10,389 nucleotides of DNA, from contig CALAZI010000225.1 of NCBI GenBank assembly GCA_937895955.1, positions 1 to 10,389 on the forward strand, written 5' to 3'. The notes beneath the pieces are model-generated. The model did no database searches. It worked only from the letters and a program-made list of their open reading frames with translations, and was not told the DNA's origin. Positions 1 through 6,194 of the stretch are shown one piece after another. Position 1 is the stretch's first letter. Each line of letters begins with the position of its first letter. The stretch is from an uncultured Alphaproteobacteria bacterium (lineage in GTDB: Bacteria > Pseudomonadota > Alphaproteobacteria > Caulobacterales > Parvularculaceae). A program made the position numbers and the translations under genes.

Positions 1-462
1 CAGTTTCCCGAAATCGTCGATTTCTGGCTGCCGCCGGAAGGCTGCTCTTACCGCATCGCCGTCGTTTCAATGAAGAAAGCCTATCCCGGTCACGCCAAGC
101 GCGTGATGATGGGCGTGTGGTCCTATTTGCGCCAGTTCATGTATACGAAATGGGTGATCGTCGTCGACGACGACATCAACGCCCGCGACTGGAAGGACGT
201 CATGTGGGCGATCTCGACTCGCATGGATCCGGCGCGCGATATCACGGTCATCGAGAACACGCCGATCGATTATCTCGACTTCGCCTCGCCGGAGAGCGGG
301 CTCGGCTCCAAGATCGGCCTCGATGCGACGAACAAGCTGCCGCCCGAAACGAAGCGCGAATGGGGCGAAAAAATCCGCATGTCTGACGACGTCGTCAAGC
401 GCGTCGACGAAATGTGGTCGGCGCTCGGCTTGCCGGGATCAGGGAACAGCATTTGGCGTTGA
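1..462 (+). CDS. ubiD: UbiD, 3-octaprenyl-4-hydroxybenzoate carboxy-lyase (C-terminal part, cut by window edge)
   Basis: UbiD decarboxylates 3-polyprenyl-4-hydroxybenzoate in ubiquinone biosynthesis, using the prenylated FMN made by UbiX. Frame 1 is open from base 1 to the TGA at 460-462, giving 153 codons of a family that is normally about 490-500 residues, so the N-terminal two thirds lie outside the window. The visible part matches the E. coli UbiD C-terminal region closely from memory. Recognisable stretches are VVDDDINARDWKDVMWAIST, RMDPARDITVIENTPIDYLD and SGLGSKIGLDATNK followed by an ETKREWG tail. The first methionine codon in frame (position 70) is internal and is not the start. The gene is followed by a probable terminator and a gap, so it is probably not co-transcribed with the next gene. 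The identification is very secure. Confidence 0.96.
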   Translation, partial: QFPEIVDFWLPPEGCSYRIAVVSMKKAYPGHAKRVMMGVWSYLRQFMYTKWVIVVDDDINARDWKDVMWAISTRMDPARDITVIENTPIDYLDFASPESGLGSKIGLDATNKLPPETKREWGEKIRMSDDVVKRVDEMWSALGLPGSGNSIWR

Positions 463-500
463 CTCAAAAACGCCGAATCGCTTCGCAATCCTTCGACGGC

Positions 501-534
501 GGCGCCTGAAATCCGGTTGAGGCGTCAGGTTTTT
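501..534 (+). terminator. Probable rho-independent terminator after ubiD
   Basis: GGCGCCT at 501-507 can pair with AGGCGTC at 520-526, giving a 7-bp stem with one G-U pair and a 12-base loop. Three bases later comes a run of five T at 530-534. It lies 39 bases past the ubiD stop, where a terminator is expected. Folding energy was not computed. Confidence 0.42.
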
Positions 535-573
535 CGCCGATGATCGCATAAACGGCTTTATCGCCGCGGCGAA
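533..573. repeat. Nested inverted repeats in the gap between ubiD and the lipoprotein gene
   Basis: Two dyads are nested around the same centre. The outer arms are TTCGCCG (533-539) and CGGCGAA (567-573). The inner arms are ATAAA (548-552) and TTTAT (557-561) around a CGGC loop. The internal gaps are asymmetric (8 and 5 bases). The element could be an RNA hairpin in the 5' leader of the pore-former operon, a protein-binding dyad, or chance in GC-rich DNA. No convincing -35/-10 pair could be placed around it. Confidence 0.25.
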
Positions 574-661
574 CCGCACCAAAGTTTTCACATCAGTGAT
601 TCTGGATCCCGGCGCCTCAGAGAGTTGCGTCACACCCGCCTGCGTTGCGCGCCGAAACCGC

Positions 662-667
662 AAGGGA
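662..667 (+). promoter_or_regulatory. Ribosome-binding site deciding the lipoprotein start
   Basis: AAGGGA lies 10 bases before the ATG at 678. This supports 678 over an in-frame ATG at 645. The 645 start would add 11 residues, rich in charge, before an otherwise standard lipoprotein signal peptide. Confidence 0.5.
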
Positions 668-677
668 AACGCCTCTC

Positions 678-2684
678 ATGACGAAAAGATTTTCAGCGCC
701 GTTCGGCGCATGCCTCATGCTTGCCGCTTGCGCCGATCCGGTCGCGCCGTCCGATTCGGGCGCGGGTGACGGGACGAAGCCGCGCGCGGCCGCTTTCGCC
801 ATGGGCGATGCGACGCGCATCGTCGAAGCGGGCTCGGCGGGCGTTCAGCTCGGCTGGGGCTGGAATTCGCTCACCGACACGCCGGTGCCCAATCTTTGCA
901 TTGAATTTTCGGAAAACAGCCATCTTGCGCAGGAACGATCGGTCACGATCCGCGAAGTCACCGATCAAAGCGACTTGATGCAGGAACTCGACATGACGGC
1001 GTCAATGTCAGTCAACGCGATCGGCGCCAGCGTGTCGGGCAAGGCGAGTTTCGCCAAAAACATAAAGGTCAACAGCTTTCAATCGACATATGTGCTCGAC
1101 GGCCGCGTCGATAACGGAATCGTCTTCGTCGGCCCGAAGCCGAGCCTGCCGGATGAAATAGCCCGCGCCGAAGCGGCGGTTCCGGAAAACGCAAACCGGC
1201 CTTCCTGGCCGAGCGGCAGCGTGCGGCTTACCGAAGCGGCGCGCGCCCTCGCCAAAAACAATCCGGCGACTTTTCGCCGCCAGTGCGGCGATTCCTATGT
1301 GGCGAGCATCTTTTCCGGCGCGCGACTTTACGCCGTCATCACCTATGCGACGCGCTCGCAATCGGAGCGGCGGAAAATCAGCGCCGAAATTTCCGCTTCC
1401 GGTTGGGGCGCCAGCGCCGACGCATCTGCCAACAGCGCCTCGTCGAAAGCGTCGGTCAGCTCGGACCAGTCAATCCGCGTTTTCCAGTCGGGCGGGCGCG
1501 GCGGCGTGATCGAAGTGGACAAGGCCGGCATCGCCAAAATGCTTCAGCAATTGCCTGAAAGCGCGGCGAGCGCAGGCAAGATCACGCGCCTCAGCGTCAT
1601 TCCCTATCAGCAGCTTCCCGATTGGCCGGGCGGCGAGATGGCGCCGAGCGCGGCCGAGCTTGAGCAGGTTGTCGATCTTTGGGGCGCCTATCGCACGCTT
1701 TACAACGATATTCAGGTCGCCCTCGACGAGCCGGGCCTGTTCGAACTGACCGCATCGACAAGCTATCCGAAACTTGAGGAATTGCAGGATGCGGTGCTTC
1801 AGATCGTGCGCGATCTGGAAGCTGTCGCCGCCGCCTGCGCCGCTGACGAGGCGTCCTGCGTCATCGACGAAAACGCCGTTCCCGATCCCTATTATTACGC
1901 CATTCGACTGCCTCTTTCGACCGACCATCACAAGGCGGCTGCGGAAGCGTTTCAGGCGAAATTCGCCCGTCAGCTCGAGCGGCGCACCGGAAACTATTTG
2001 GACGGCTCAAAAATTCGCGCCGAATATGATCGGTTCCTCACGGAATTCAAACGCCGCGCGCCGAATTACACGCTCAAGCAGTTTGAGAGCGCTATCTATG
2101 AACAGTTCGCCAAGCATCAGGAGGCTGACCTGGCGCTCGCCTGGTCGCGCACGCGCGCGACGGAAGACTTTCACAAGATTCTCGCGGCGGATGTTTATGT
2201 CCGCAGCCGCGCCGCGCAAAAATGCCTGGTTGCGGCGAATGAATTCGGTTGCCTCGCGAATGAGGAGGTTAATCGCTTTGAAGATCTGATCGAGCGCGAT
2301 CTCAATCTCGCGATCCAGTTTCCGCCGAGACAATTGGCGGCGAACGGCCAATGCCTGACGGCGAGCCCGGATGCGAGCGTTGCGCTCGCCCCATGCGCTG
2401 ACGGCGCCGCGTCGCAAGGTTTCGCGCTGACAGTGTCGCGCAGGCTTGTCCAGGATGGTCGGTGCCTTGCGCTAGGAGATGGCGAATTGCGGCTTGATCC
2501 GTGCGACGACGGGGAAGCGGAAGTCTGGGCTGTCGTTGAAGACGATGATGAGCCGAACCGCGTTCAGTTGCGCAACGGCATTCGCCGCGCGCAATGCCTG
2601 ATGCTGCGCGAGGGAACTGTGACGACGGCCGGCGTCGGGTCGGATCCTTGTCAGATCAATGAAATCCGCTGGGACGCCTTGTGA
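678..2684 (+). CDS. Putative MACPF/SNTX-like pore-forming lipoprotein with C-terminal ricin-type beta-trefoil
   Basis: The protein has 668 residues from the ATG at 678. It starts with a short lipoprotein signal ending in lipobox L15-A-A-C18. Position +2 of the mature protein is Ala, not Asp, which by the E. coli Lol rule predicts the outer membrane. Residues about 100-145 have the small-residue Ser/Ala/Gly pattern of a first MACPF membrane hairpin (SVNAIGASVSGKASF and following). Residues 199-225 contain QCGDSYVASIFSGA, which resembles the MACPF signature (aromatic-G-T/S-H-aromatic, then Gly). Residues 228-272 form a second Ser/Ala-rich alternating segment that fits the second hairpin. Residues about 325-545 look helical. 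Residues 550-668 hold three repeats, each with a Cys pair (C559/C572, C596/C609, C640/C658) and a degenerate Q-x-W-like end (SQGF, AEVW, EIRW), as in a ricin-B carbohydrate-binding trefoil. The role inferred is a surface or secreted membrane-attack protein that binds a glycan. It overlaps the next gene by 4 bases. The MACPF call rests on remembered motifs, and the trefoil call is firmer. Confidence 0.6.
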   Translation: MTKRFSAPFGACLMLAACADPVAPSDSGAGDGTKPRAAAFAMGDATRIVEAGSAGVQLGWGWNSLTDTPVPNLCIEFSENSHLAQERSVTIREVTDQSDLMQELDMTASMSVNAIGASVSGKASFAKNIKVNSFQSTYVLDGRVDNGIVFVGPKPSLPDEIARAEAAVPENANRPSWPSGSVRLTEAARALAKNNPATFRRQCGDSYVASIFSGARLYAVITYATRSQSERRKISAEISASGWGASADASANSASSKASVSSDQSIRVFQSGGRGGVIEVDKAGIAKMLQQLPESAASAGKITRLSVIPYQQLPDWPGGEMAPSAAELEQVVDLWGAYRTLYNDIQVALDEPGLFELTASTSYPKLEELQDAVLQIVRDLEAVAAACAADEASCVIDENAVPDPYYYAIRLPLSTDHHKAAAEAFQAKFARQLERRTGNYLDGSKIRAEYDRFLTEFKRRAPNYTLKQFESAIYEQFAKHQEADLALAWSRTRATEDFHKILAADVYVRSRAAQKCLVAANEFGCLANEEVNRFEDLIERDLNLAIQFPPRQLAANGQCLTASPDASVALAPCADGAASQGFALTVSRRLVQDGRCLALGDGELRLDPCDDGEAEVWAVVEDDDEPNRVQLRNGIRRAQCLMLREGTVTTAGVGSDPCQINEIRWDAL

Positions 2685-4567
2685 TTGACGGCGATCGCAA
2701 GCGTCGCGCGCGAAAGGCGATTGCCGCTCTTGCCGCCGTCTTCAGCCTCGCCGCGACGCCGGCCGCGCCGAATGACCCGACAATCACTTTCATCGACAGC
2801 GGCGCCGGCGATTGCATTCTCTTGCAATGTCCGGCGCCGAAAGCGGCAAAAGGCCCGACGGTTCCCGGCGAGCATATTCTGGTCGACTGCGGCACGAACG
2901 GTAAGTACCTACGCAAAGGAACCGGAGCGAGCGGGGAGTTCGAGAGCGTTGTCGCGACGCCTTTCGCCTCGGCGATCATCCGGTATCTTGAAGGCGAAAC
3001 CCAGTCGAAATTCCGCGCCGCGCTGATCACGCATGGCGACAAGGATCACTCCAATATCCTCAACGCATGGCTGCAGGCCGCCGACAGGGCGGACCCTGCG
3101 GGCGCAAGCGCTTCAACGCCGATACAAGTCAACGGCAATCTCGAAATCGGCGAGCTGCTTCTCGGCGGCGTGACGGAGGATTATCCCTCCGAAGTCGCAG
3201 GCGCGGCGACGCCGTTCATAACCTACGCGATGGATGCGAAAAACAAGCGCGGACCATCCCTGCCCGGAACCTCAAAGGCGGCGGCGCGCGCGCCATCGCC
3301 GGGGCGGATCAAAAATGTCGAGCTGGTTCGCGATGCGGAACGAGGCGTCAAGATCGGCGAGGAGTCGAAGAAGCTTAAATGCGGCGCGGGCGACATGCGG
3401 TTTTATCCGCTGTTCATCGGCGATATTGAACCCGGCAAAGGCGTCGCAGGCGATCCCAACATCAGAAGCGCCGTCTATGTGGCGACATACGTCCAGGCGG
3501 CCGCCGCCAAGCAGAAGGAACGGCGCACGCATGTCGTTCTCACCGGCGACGCCTTGAATGAAACAGTGGAGAAAATCCTCAAGAACAGCGCCAGCGTCAG
3601 GGCGCTTCTGCATGATAAGAATGCTGACAATTATGTCGTTTTGAAAGCGCGCCATCACGGCAGCGACAAGCAGATTTTTCCGAGCAAGGAATGGCTCGAC
3701 ATGATCAGGCCGGACGCTGTCATTTTCACCAGCGGAGGGAAGTTCGGTCATCCGCGGTGCGAAACGGTTCAGCAAATGGCGAAATATTTCGGGGATAATG
3801 AAAAGCTCGCTAGCGGCGACGCCTCGTTCGAATTGGGCAAGAGCGTTTACTGCTTTAGCCGGGATTCGAGCGAATCCGGACCAATCGATCTGAAGAAGGC
3901 CTTCGGCGCGTTTAAGCGGAGCGCGCCCAATGGCGAATATCACACCACCTACAGGCCGGGGTCCGACCAGATCCGCACGGTGATGTTCAATTTCGCCAAC
4001 CGGAATTGGGCGCACGGTCTCATTCCGCCGCAGACGGATTTTCTTGCAAAAACGGGCCTGCTTCATGTTTGCGCCCGCCGCCCGATGGGCGAACCGGCTG
4101 AAAGCGTCAGGACGAATCCGACCCGCCTGGAGGCGCGCAAAATGAACGAGAAAAAGGACGAATTGATTGCGCGCGCCGATGAGATCAAAAAGAATATCGA
4201 CAAGGCGGCCAAACGGGAAAGACTGAAAAGAAGTCGGGAATTCGCCCGGCGCGCCGCCTTGCTGGCCCAGGCGGCGGCGATATCGGCCGAGCTTGAGCCG
4301 ATGGCCGTCGACCACAAGAATCAGGTTCGTGAAACGCCGAATGACGAAACCTTGCGGTTCATCACCGATGTGGAAGCGGCGCTGGCGGCGGGAAAAGCGG
4401 AACTGGCCGCGCTCGCCAAGGAAGATGATGCGGGTTCAGGCGATAGAAAACGGAAGGTGAGCGAAATAAAAGCCGTCATTGACGGCCTTGCCGAAGACAG
4501 TCGGACATTGAAGCGCTGCCGCTTTGCGAAAATTGAGGATCGCACCGCGCAGATGGACGGCAAGTAA
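2681..4567 (+). CDS. Exported ComEC-like metallo-beta-lactamase-fold protein with coiled-coil tail
   Basis: The protein has 628 residues and starts at GTG 2681, inside the stop of the upstream gene (GTGA overlap), so translation is probably coupled. There is no clear ribosome-binding site. Residues 1-30 form a Sec-type signal: a basic MIDGDRKRRARK, then a hydrophobic Ala-rich core and TPAAP. The metallo-beta-lactamase core starts at TITFIDSGAGDCILL and has the metal motif H118-G-D120-K-D122-H123. It continues with VVLTGD (D290) and KARHHGS (H325, H326), and ends near GHP (H357). The HHGS block is typical of the C-terminal domain of ComEC/Rec2 (COG2333-like). In ComEC this domain follows a membrane channel, but here there are no transmembrane segments, so the protein should be soluble and periplasmic or secreted. 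A roughly 120-residue insert lies between the HxDxDH motif and the TGD strand. Residues about 484-615 are highly charged and predicted coiled coil. The substrate is unknown; nuclease or phosphodiesterase activity is plausible by analogy with ComEC. Confidence 0.78.
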   Translation: MIDGDRKRRARKAIAALAAVFSLAATPAAPNDPTITFIDSGAGDCILLQCPAPKAAKGPTVPGEHILVDCGTNGKYLRKGTGASGEFESVVATPFASAIIRYLEGETQSKFRAALITHGDKDHSNILNAWLQAADRADPAGASASTPIQVNGNLEIGELLLGGVTEDYPSEVAGAATPFITYAMDAKNKRGPSLPGTSKAAARAPSPGRIKNVELVRDAERGVKIGEESKKLKCGAGDMRFYPLFIGDIEPGKGVAGDPNIRSAVYVATYVQAAAAKQKERRTHVVLTGDALNETVEKILKNSASVRALLHDKNADNYVVLKARHHGSDKQIFPSKEWLDMIRPDAVIFTSGGKFGHPRCETVQQMAKYFGDNEKLASGDASFELGKSVYCFSRDSSESGPIDLKKAFGAFKRSAPNGEYHTTYRPGSDQIRTVMFNFANRNWAHGLIPPQTDFLAKTGLLHVCARRPMGEPAESVRTNPTRLEARKMNEKKDELIARADEIKKNIDKAAKRERLKRSREFARRAALLAQAAAISAELEPMAVDHKNQVRETPNDETLRFITDVEAALAAGKAELAALAKEDDAGSGDRKRKVSEIKAVIDGLAEDSRTLKRCRFAKIEDRTAQMDGK

Positions 4568-4572
4568 GCCGG

Positions 4573-4596
4573 CGCTCATCCCGCCAGGGCGTTTTT
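4573..4596 (+). terminator. Weak intrinsic terminator after the MBL-fold gene
   Basis: CGCTC (4573-4577) can pair with GGGCG (4587-4591) through five pairs, one of them a wobble, with a 9-base loop, followed directly by TTTTT (4592-4596). It starts six bases past the stop codon of the + strand gene and lies inside the 3' end of the convergent padR gene. The stem is short. Confidence 0.3.
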
Positions 4597-5121
4597 GACT
4601 TTCGCCAGCGCCGCCCTCTCCGCCCGATAGACGTCGCGGTAAAAGCCGGTGACGGCGTCGGCGACGGCGTCGCCTTTCAGCCGCTCCTGGTGCGCGGCGA
4701 GAATCTCGTCGGCGGCTTGAAGACCCGCGTCGCATCGCTCGATGGCTTTCAGAGCTTCCTCGTGCGGCGCGGCGGGCAAAAAGACGAGGCCGGCGATGCG
4801 GTCGGAGTATACGGACGCATCCGACGCCATCGCCTCGATGACGAGCGCGCGGAAGGCGCGCCGCCCGGAAGCGGTGAGCGAATAGGCGAGGCGCGCGGGA
4901 CCGGGGCCGCCCTTTTCCCGTTTCGCATTGATCGCGCCGTCGCGCTCAAGGTCTTTCAGCGTCTTGTAGATGGTCGAGGCGCCGATTTCGGCCCAGCGCC
5001 GCATCTGCGTCTCCTGCGCGAATTTCTCCATCTCAAAGCCGTAGCGAAGGCCGATCGACAGGAGGCCGAGGACGATCATTTTCGGGTTCTGCATGGGGGG
5101 ATCCGTTCGGGCGGTTGACAT
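4576..5121 (-). CDS. PadR-family transcriptional regulator
   Basis: PadR proteins are dimeric winged-helix repressors that often sit beside the genes they control and repress themselves. The winged-helix domain covers residues about 12-90: KMIVLGLLSIG-RYGFEM, then the recognition region ASTIYKTLKDLERDGAI and a wing around GGPGPARLAYSLTASGRRAF. Residues 95-180 form the helical PadR C-terminal dimerisation region. The full length of 181 residues fits the family. The start is uncertain. ATG at 5119-5121 overlaps the operator palindrome and has no ribosome-binding site. ATG at 5092-5094 (giving MQNPKMIVLGLL) matches the usual PadR beginning better but also has only a weak ribosome-binding site. 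If the -10 box at 5129-5134 is real, the longer form would be translated from a nearly leaderless mRNA. The gene is divergent from the DoxX gene and converges on the MBL-fold gene, with 8 bases between the two stop codons. Confidence 0.93.
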   Translation of the reverse strand: MSTARTDPPMQNPKMIVLGLLSIGLRYGFEMEKFAQETQMRRWAEIGASTIYKTLKDLERDGAINAKREKGGPGPARLAYSLTASGRRAFRALVIEAMASDASVYSDRIAGLVFLPAAPHEEALKAIERCDAGLQAADEILAAHQERLKGDAVADAVTGFYRDVYRAERAALAKVKNALAG

Positions 5122-5142
5122 CTATTCTATCATAGAATAGAT
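5120..5142. promoter_or_regulatory. Perfect 23-bp palindromic operator, probable PadR binding site
   Basis: The left arm ATCTATTCTAT (5120-5130), a central C (5131) and the exact reverse complement of the arm (5132-5142) form an 11-bp perfect inverted repeat. It is strikingly AT-rich in GC-rich surroundings and lies in the 53-base gap between divergent padR and DoxX starts. It covers the spacer and -10 of the + strand promoter and contains a - strand -10-like box. Bound repressor would block both promoters. That PadR is the binding protein is inferred from position and family habit. Confidence 0.82.
5129..5134 (-). promoter_or_regulatory. Predicted -10 box of the padR promoter
   Basis: On the - strand these bases read TATGAT, matching the sigma-70 consensus TATAAT at five of six positions. 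No good -35 lies 16-18 bases upstream. It sits at the centre of the palindrome, so padR would be repressed by the same bound protein. The predicted transcription start is near 5122. Confidence 0.35.
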
Positions 5143-5174
5143 AGAGTCGCGTAGAGGCGAATAGGGGTCGGGCG

Positions 5175-5537
5175 ATGAAATTTCTGAAAACGGCGATGGT
5201 CTTCTCCGTCGCGTTCGTCTTTCTGGCGGCGGGGGTTTCGAAATTCGCCGGCGCGCCCGGCGTTGTTGAAATATTCGAGCGATTCGGCCTGCCGCGTTGG
5301 TTCATGCTCGCGACGGGCGCGATCGAACTCATCGGCGCGCTTTCATTATTAGCGCCGGCGCGCCGCGCACGGTTTTTCGGCGGCGCGCTCCTCTCCGTCA
5401 CGATGATCGTCGGCGCGGCGTTCCATGTCGCTTTCGATCCGCCGCCGGCCGCAATTCCGGCGATACTGCTCGCGCTGGCGACCGGCGCAATCGCCGCGGC
5501 GAACGCCGGCGGCAATGTCCGCGCGCCGGCGCATTAG
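5175..5537 (+). CDS. DoxX-family small integral membrane protein
   Basis: The protein has 120 residues and about four transmembrane helices (roughly 7-25, 42-62, 66-86 and 92-110). It carries the DoxX-like features FLAAGVSKFAGAPGVVEIFERFGLP and ATGAIELIGALSLL. Family members are inner-membrane proteins. Some are subunits of thiosulfate:quinone oxidoreductase or take part in membrane redox stress responses, but most have no proven function, and no catalytic residue can be assigned here. The ATG at 5175 is preceded by AGGGG with 7-base spacing. The gene is first in a two-gene unit under the predicted PadR-controlled promoter, and its stop overlaps the ribosome-binding site of the next gene. Confidence 0.85.
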   Translation: MKFLKTAMVFSVAFVFLAAGVSKFAGAPGVVEIFERFGLPRWFMLATGAIELIGALSLLAPARRARFFGGALLSVTMIVGAAFHVAFDPPPAAIPAILLALATGAIAAANAGGNVRAPAH

Positions 5538-5550
5538 GAAAACGGGGCGC

Positions 5551-6066
5551 ATGGGCGACTATCTCTTCACCTGGGCGAATGATCCGCTCGGCTACGCGCA
5601 TCTTGGGATTGCGCTCAGCGCGCTTCTTGTCGGGGCGATCGTCGTTTTCATGCGCAAGGGAACGCGGGTCCATGTTTTCGCCGGTTATGTCTATGTCGCT
5701 TCCATGCTGGGCGTGAATGCGAGCGCGCTTTTGAAATACGACCTCACCGGCGGTCCCAATCTTTTTCATGCGGCGGCGCTGTTCAGCCTTGCGACCCTTA
5801 TCGCCGGCTATCTCGCCGCGCGGCGCTTTCGCCGGACCCGGCGGGTCGGCGACGCCGCGGCGCACGGCGCTCTGATGATATGGTCCTATTACGGTCTCGT
5901 CGTCGCGCTGGTCGCGGAAACCTTCACGCGCGCCGTCCCCTTCATGTTGCACGGCGAAGGCGGGTGGATCCGTTTTTCCGCGGCGCTCGGAATATTCATG
6001 CTGGCGACCGGCCTGTTGACGGACAGGCTGATCCGCCGGGAAATCGCGCGCGCCTTGCGTCGATAG
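5551..6066 (+). CDS. DUF2306-family membrane protein
   Basis: The protein has 171 residues from the ATG at 5551. AGGAAA at 5536-5541 provides the ribosome-binding site with 9-base spacing. The reading frame is open further upstream, but that part overlaps the DoxX gene and codes for an arginine-rich stretch unlike the family, so the longer start is rejected. About four transmembrane helices are visible (16-34, 43-60, 70-90 and 106-125), with a fifth possible at 142-158. Family-like landmarks are AHLGIAL (H17), MRKGTRVHVFAGYVYVASM (H41), NLFHAAALFSL (H73) and AAHGALMIWSYYGLVVALVAE (H105). Conserved membrane histidines could bind a metal or haem, but that is inference, and the family's function is unknown. 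Only 13 bases separate it from the DoxX gene, so the two are almost certainly co-transcribed. Confidence 0.82.
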   Translation: MGDYLFTWANDPLGYAHLGIALSALLVGAIVVFMRKGTRVHVFAGYVYVASMLGVNASALLKYDLTGGPNLFHAAALFSLATLIAGYLAARRFRRTRRVGDAAAHGALMIWSYYGLVVALVAETFTRAVPFMLHGEGGWIRFSAALGIFMLATGLLTDRLIRREIARALRR

Positions 6067-6194
6067 GCGTCATTTCAGGCCGCCTTTGTCAGCGCCGCCA
6101 ATCAAGCTAGACCCTTGTCCGCCGCGGCCTCTATGGCGGCGATATTGCAGGATCAGCGCTCCCCGAGAGGCGCAACGGAAAGGTTAAGGGCGGC
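6067..6194. other. Intergenic gap between the DUF2306 gene and the glycosyltransferase gene
   Basis: AGGCG (6065-6069) can pair with CGCCT (6081-6085), followed by only three T in a row. This may be a weak end to the DoxX/DUF2306 transcript. No convincing promoter could be placed before the glycosyltransferase; TTGTCC at 6115-6120 lacks a -10 at proper spacing. AAAGG at 6179-6183 and AAGGG at 6185/6186-6190 are candidate ribosome-binding sites for the ATG at 6195. Confidence 0.3.

Larger units (their letters stand above)
5115..5143 (+). promoter_or_regulatory. Predicted promoter of the DoxX/DUF2306 operon
   Basis: A perfect -35 consensus TTGACA at 5115-5120 is followed after 17 bases by TAGATA at 5138-5143, which is a moderate -10 match. 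The predicted transcription start near 5150 leaves a leader of about 25 bases with AGGGG at 5163-5167, 7 bases before the DoxX start. The operator palindrome fills the spacer and the -10 box. Confidence 0.55.

Noticed and set aside
645..677. Upstream ATG for the lipoprotein gene
   Set aside because: It would place 11 polar residues before a complete lipoprotein signal peptide, whereas AAGGGA is correctly spaced for the ATG at 678.
3272..4315. Long open frame (347 codons) on the - strand opposite the MBL-fold gene
   Set aside because: It lies entirely inside a gene with clear MBL motifs. It shows no recognisable domain and is typical of antisense open frames in GC-rich DNA with biased third positions.
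2681..4567. Full competence protein ComEC
   Set aside because: Only the MBL-type domain is present. The OB-fold and transmembrane channel region are missing and a cleavable signal precedes the domain, so the name comEC was not used.
5425..5550. Upstream extension of the DUF2306 gene
   Set aside because: The added 42 residues are Arg/Pro-rich and overlap the DoxX gene. The ATG at 5551 has a good ribosome-binding site and a family-like beginning.
6067..6194. Sigma-70 promoter for the glycosyltransferase gene
   Set aside because: TTGTCC at 6115-6120 has no acceptable -10 box at 16-18 bases; the nearest candidate, GATATT at 6141, is 20 bases away.
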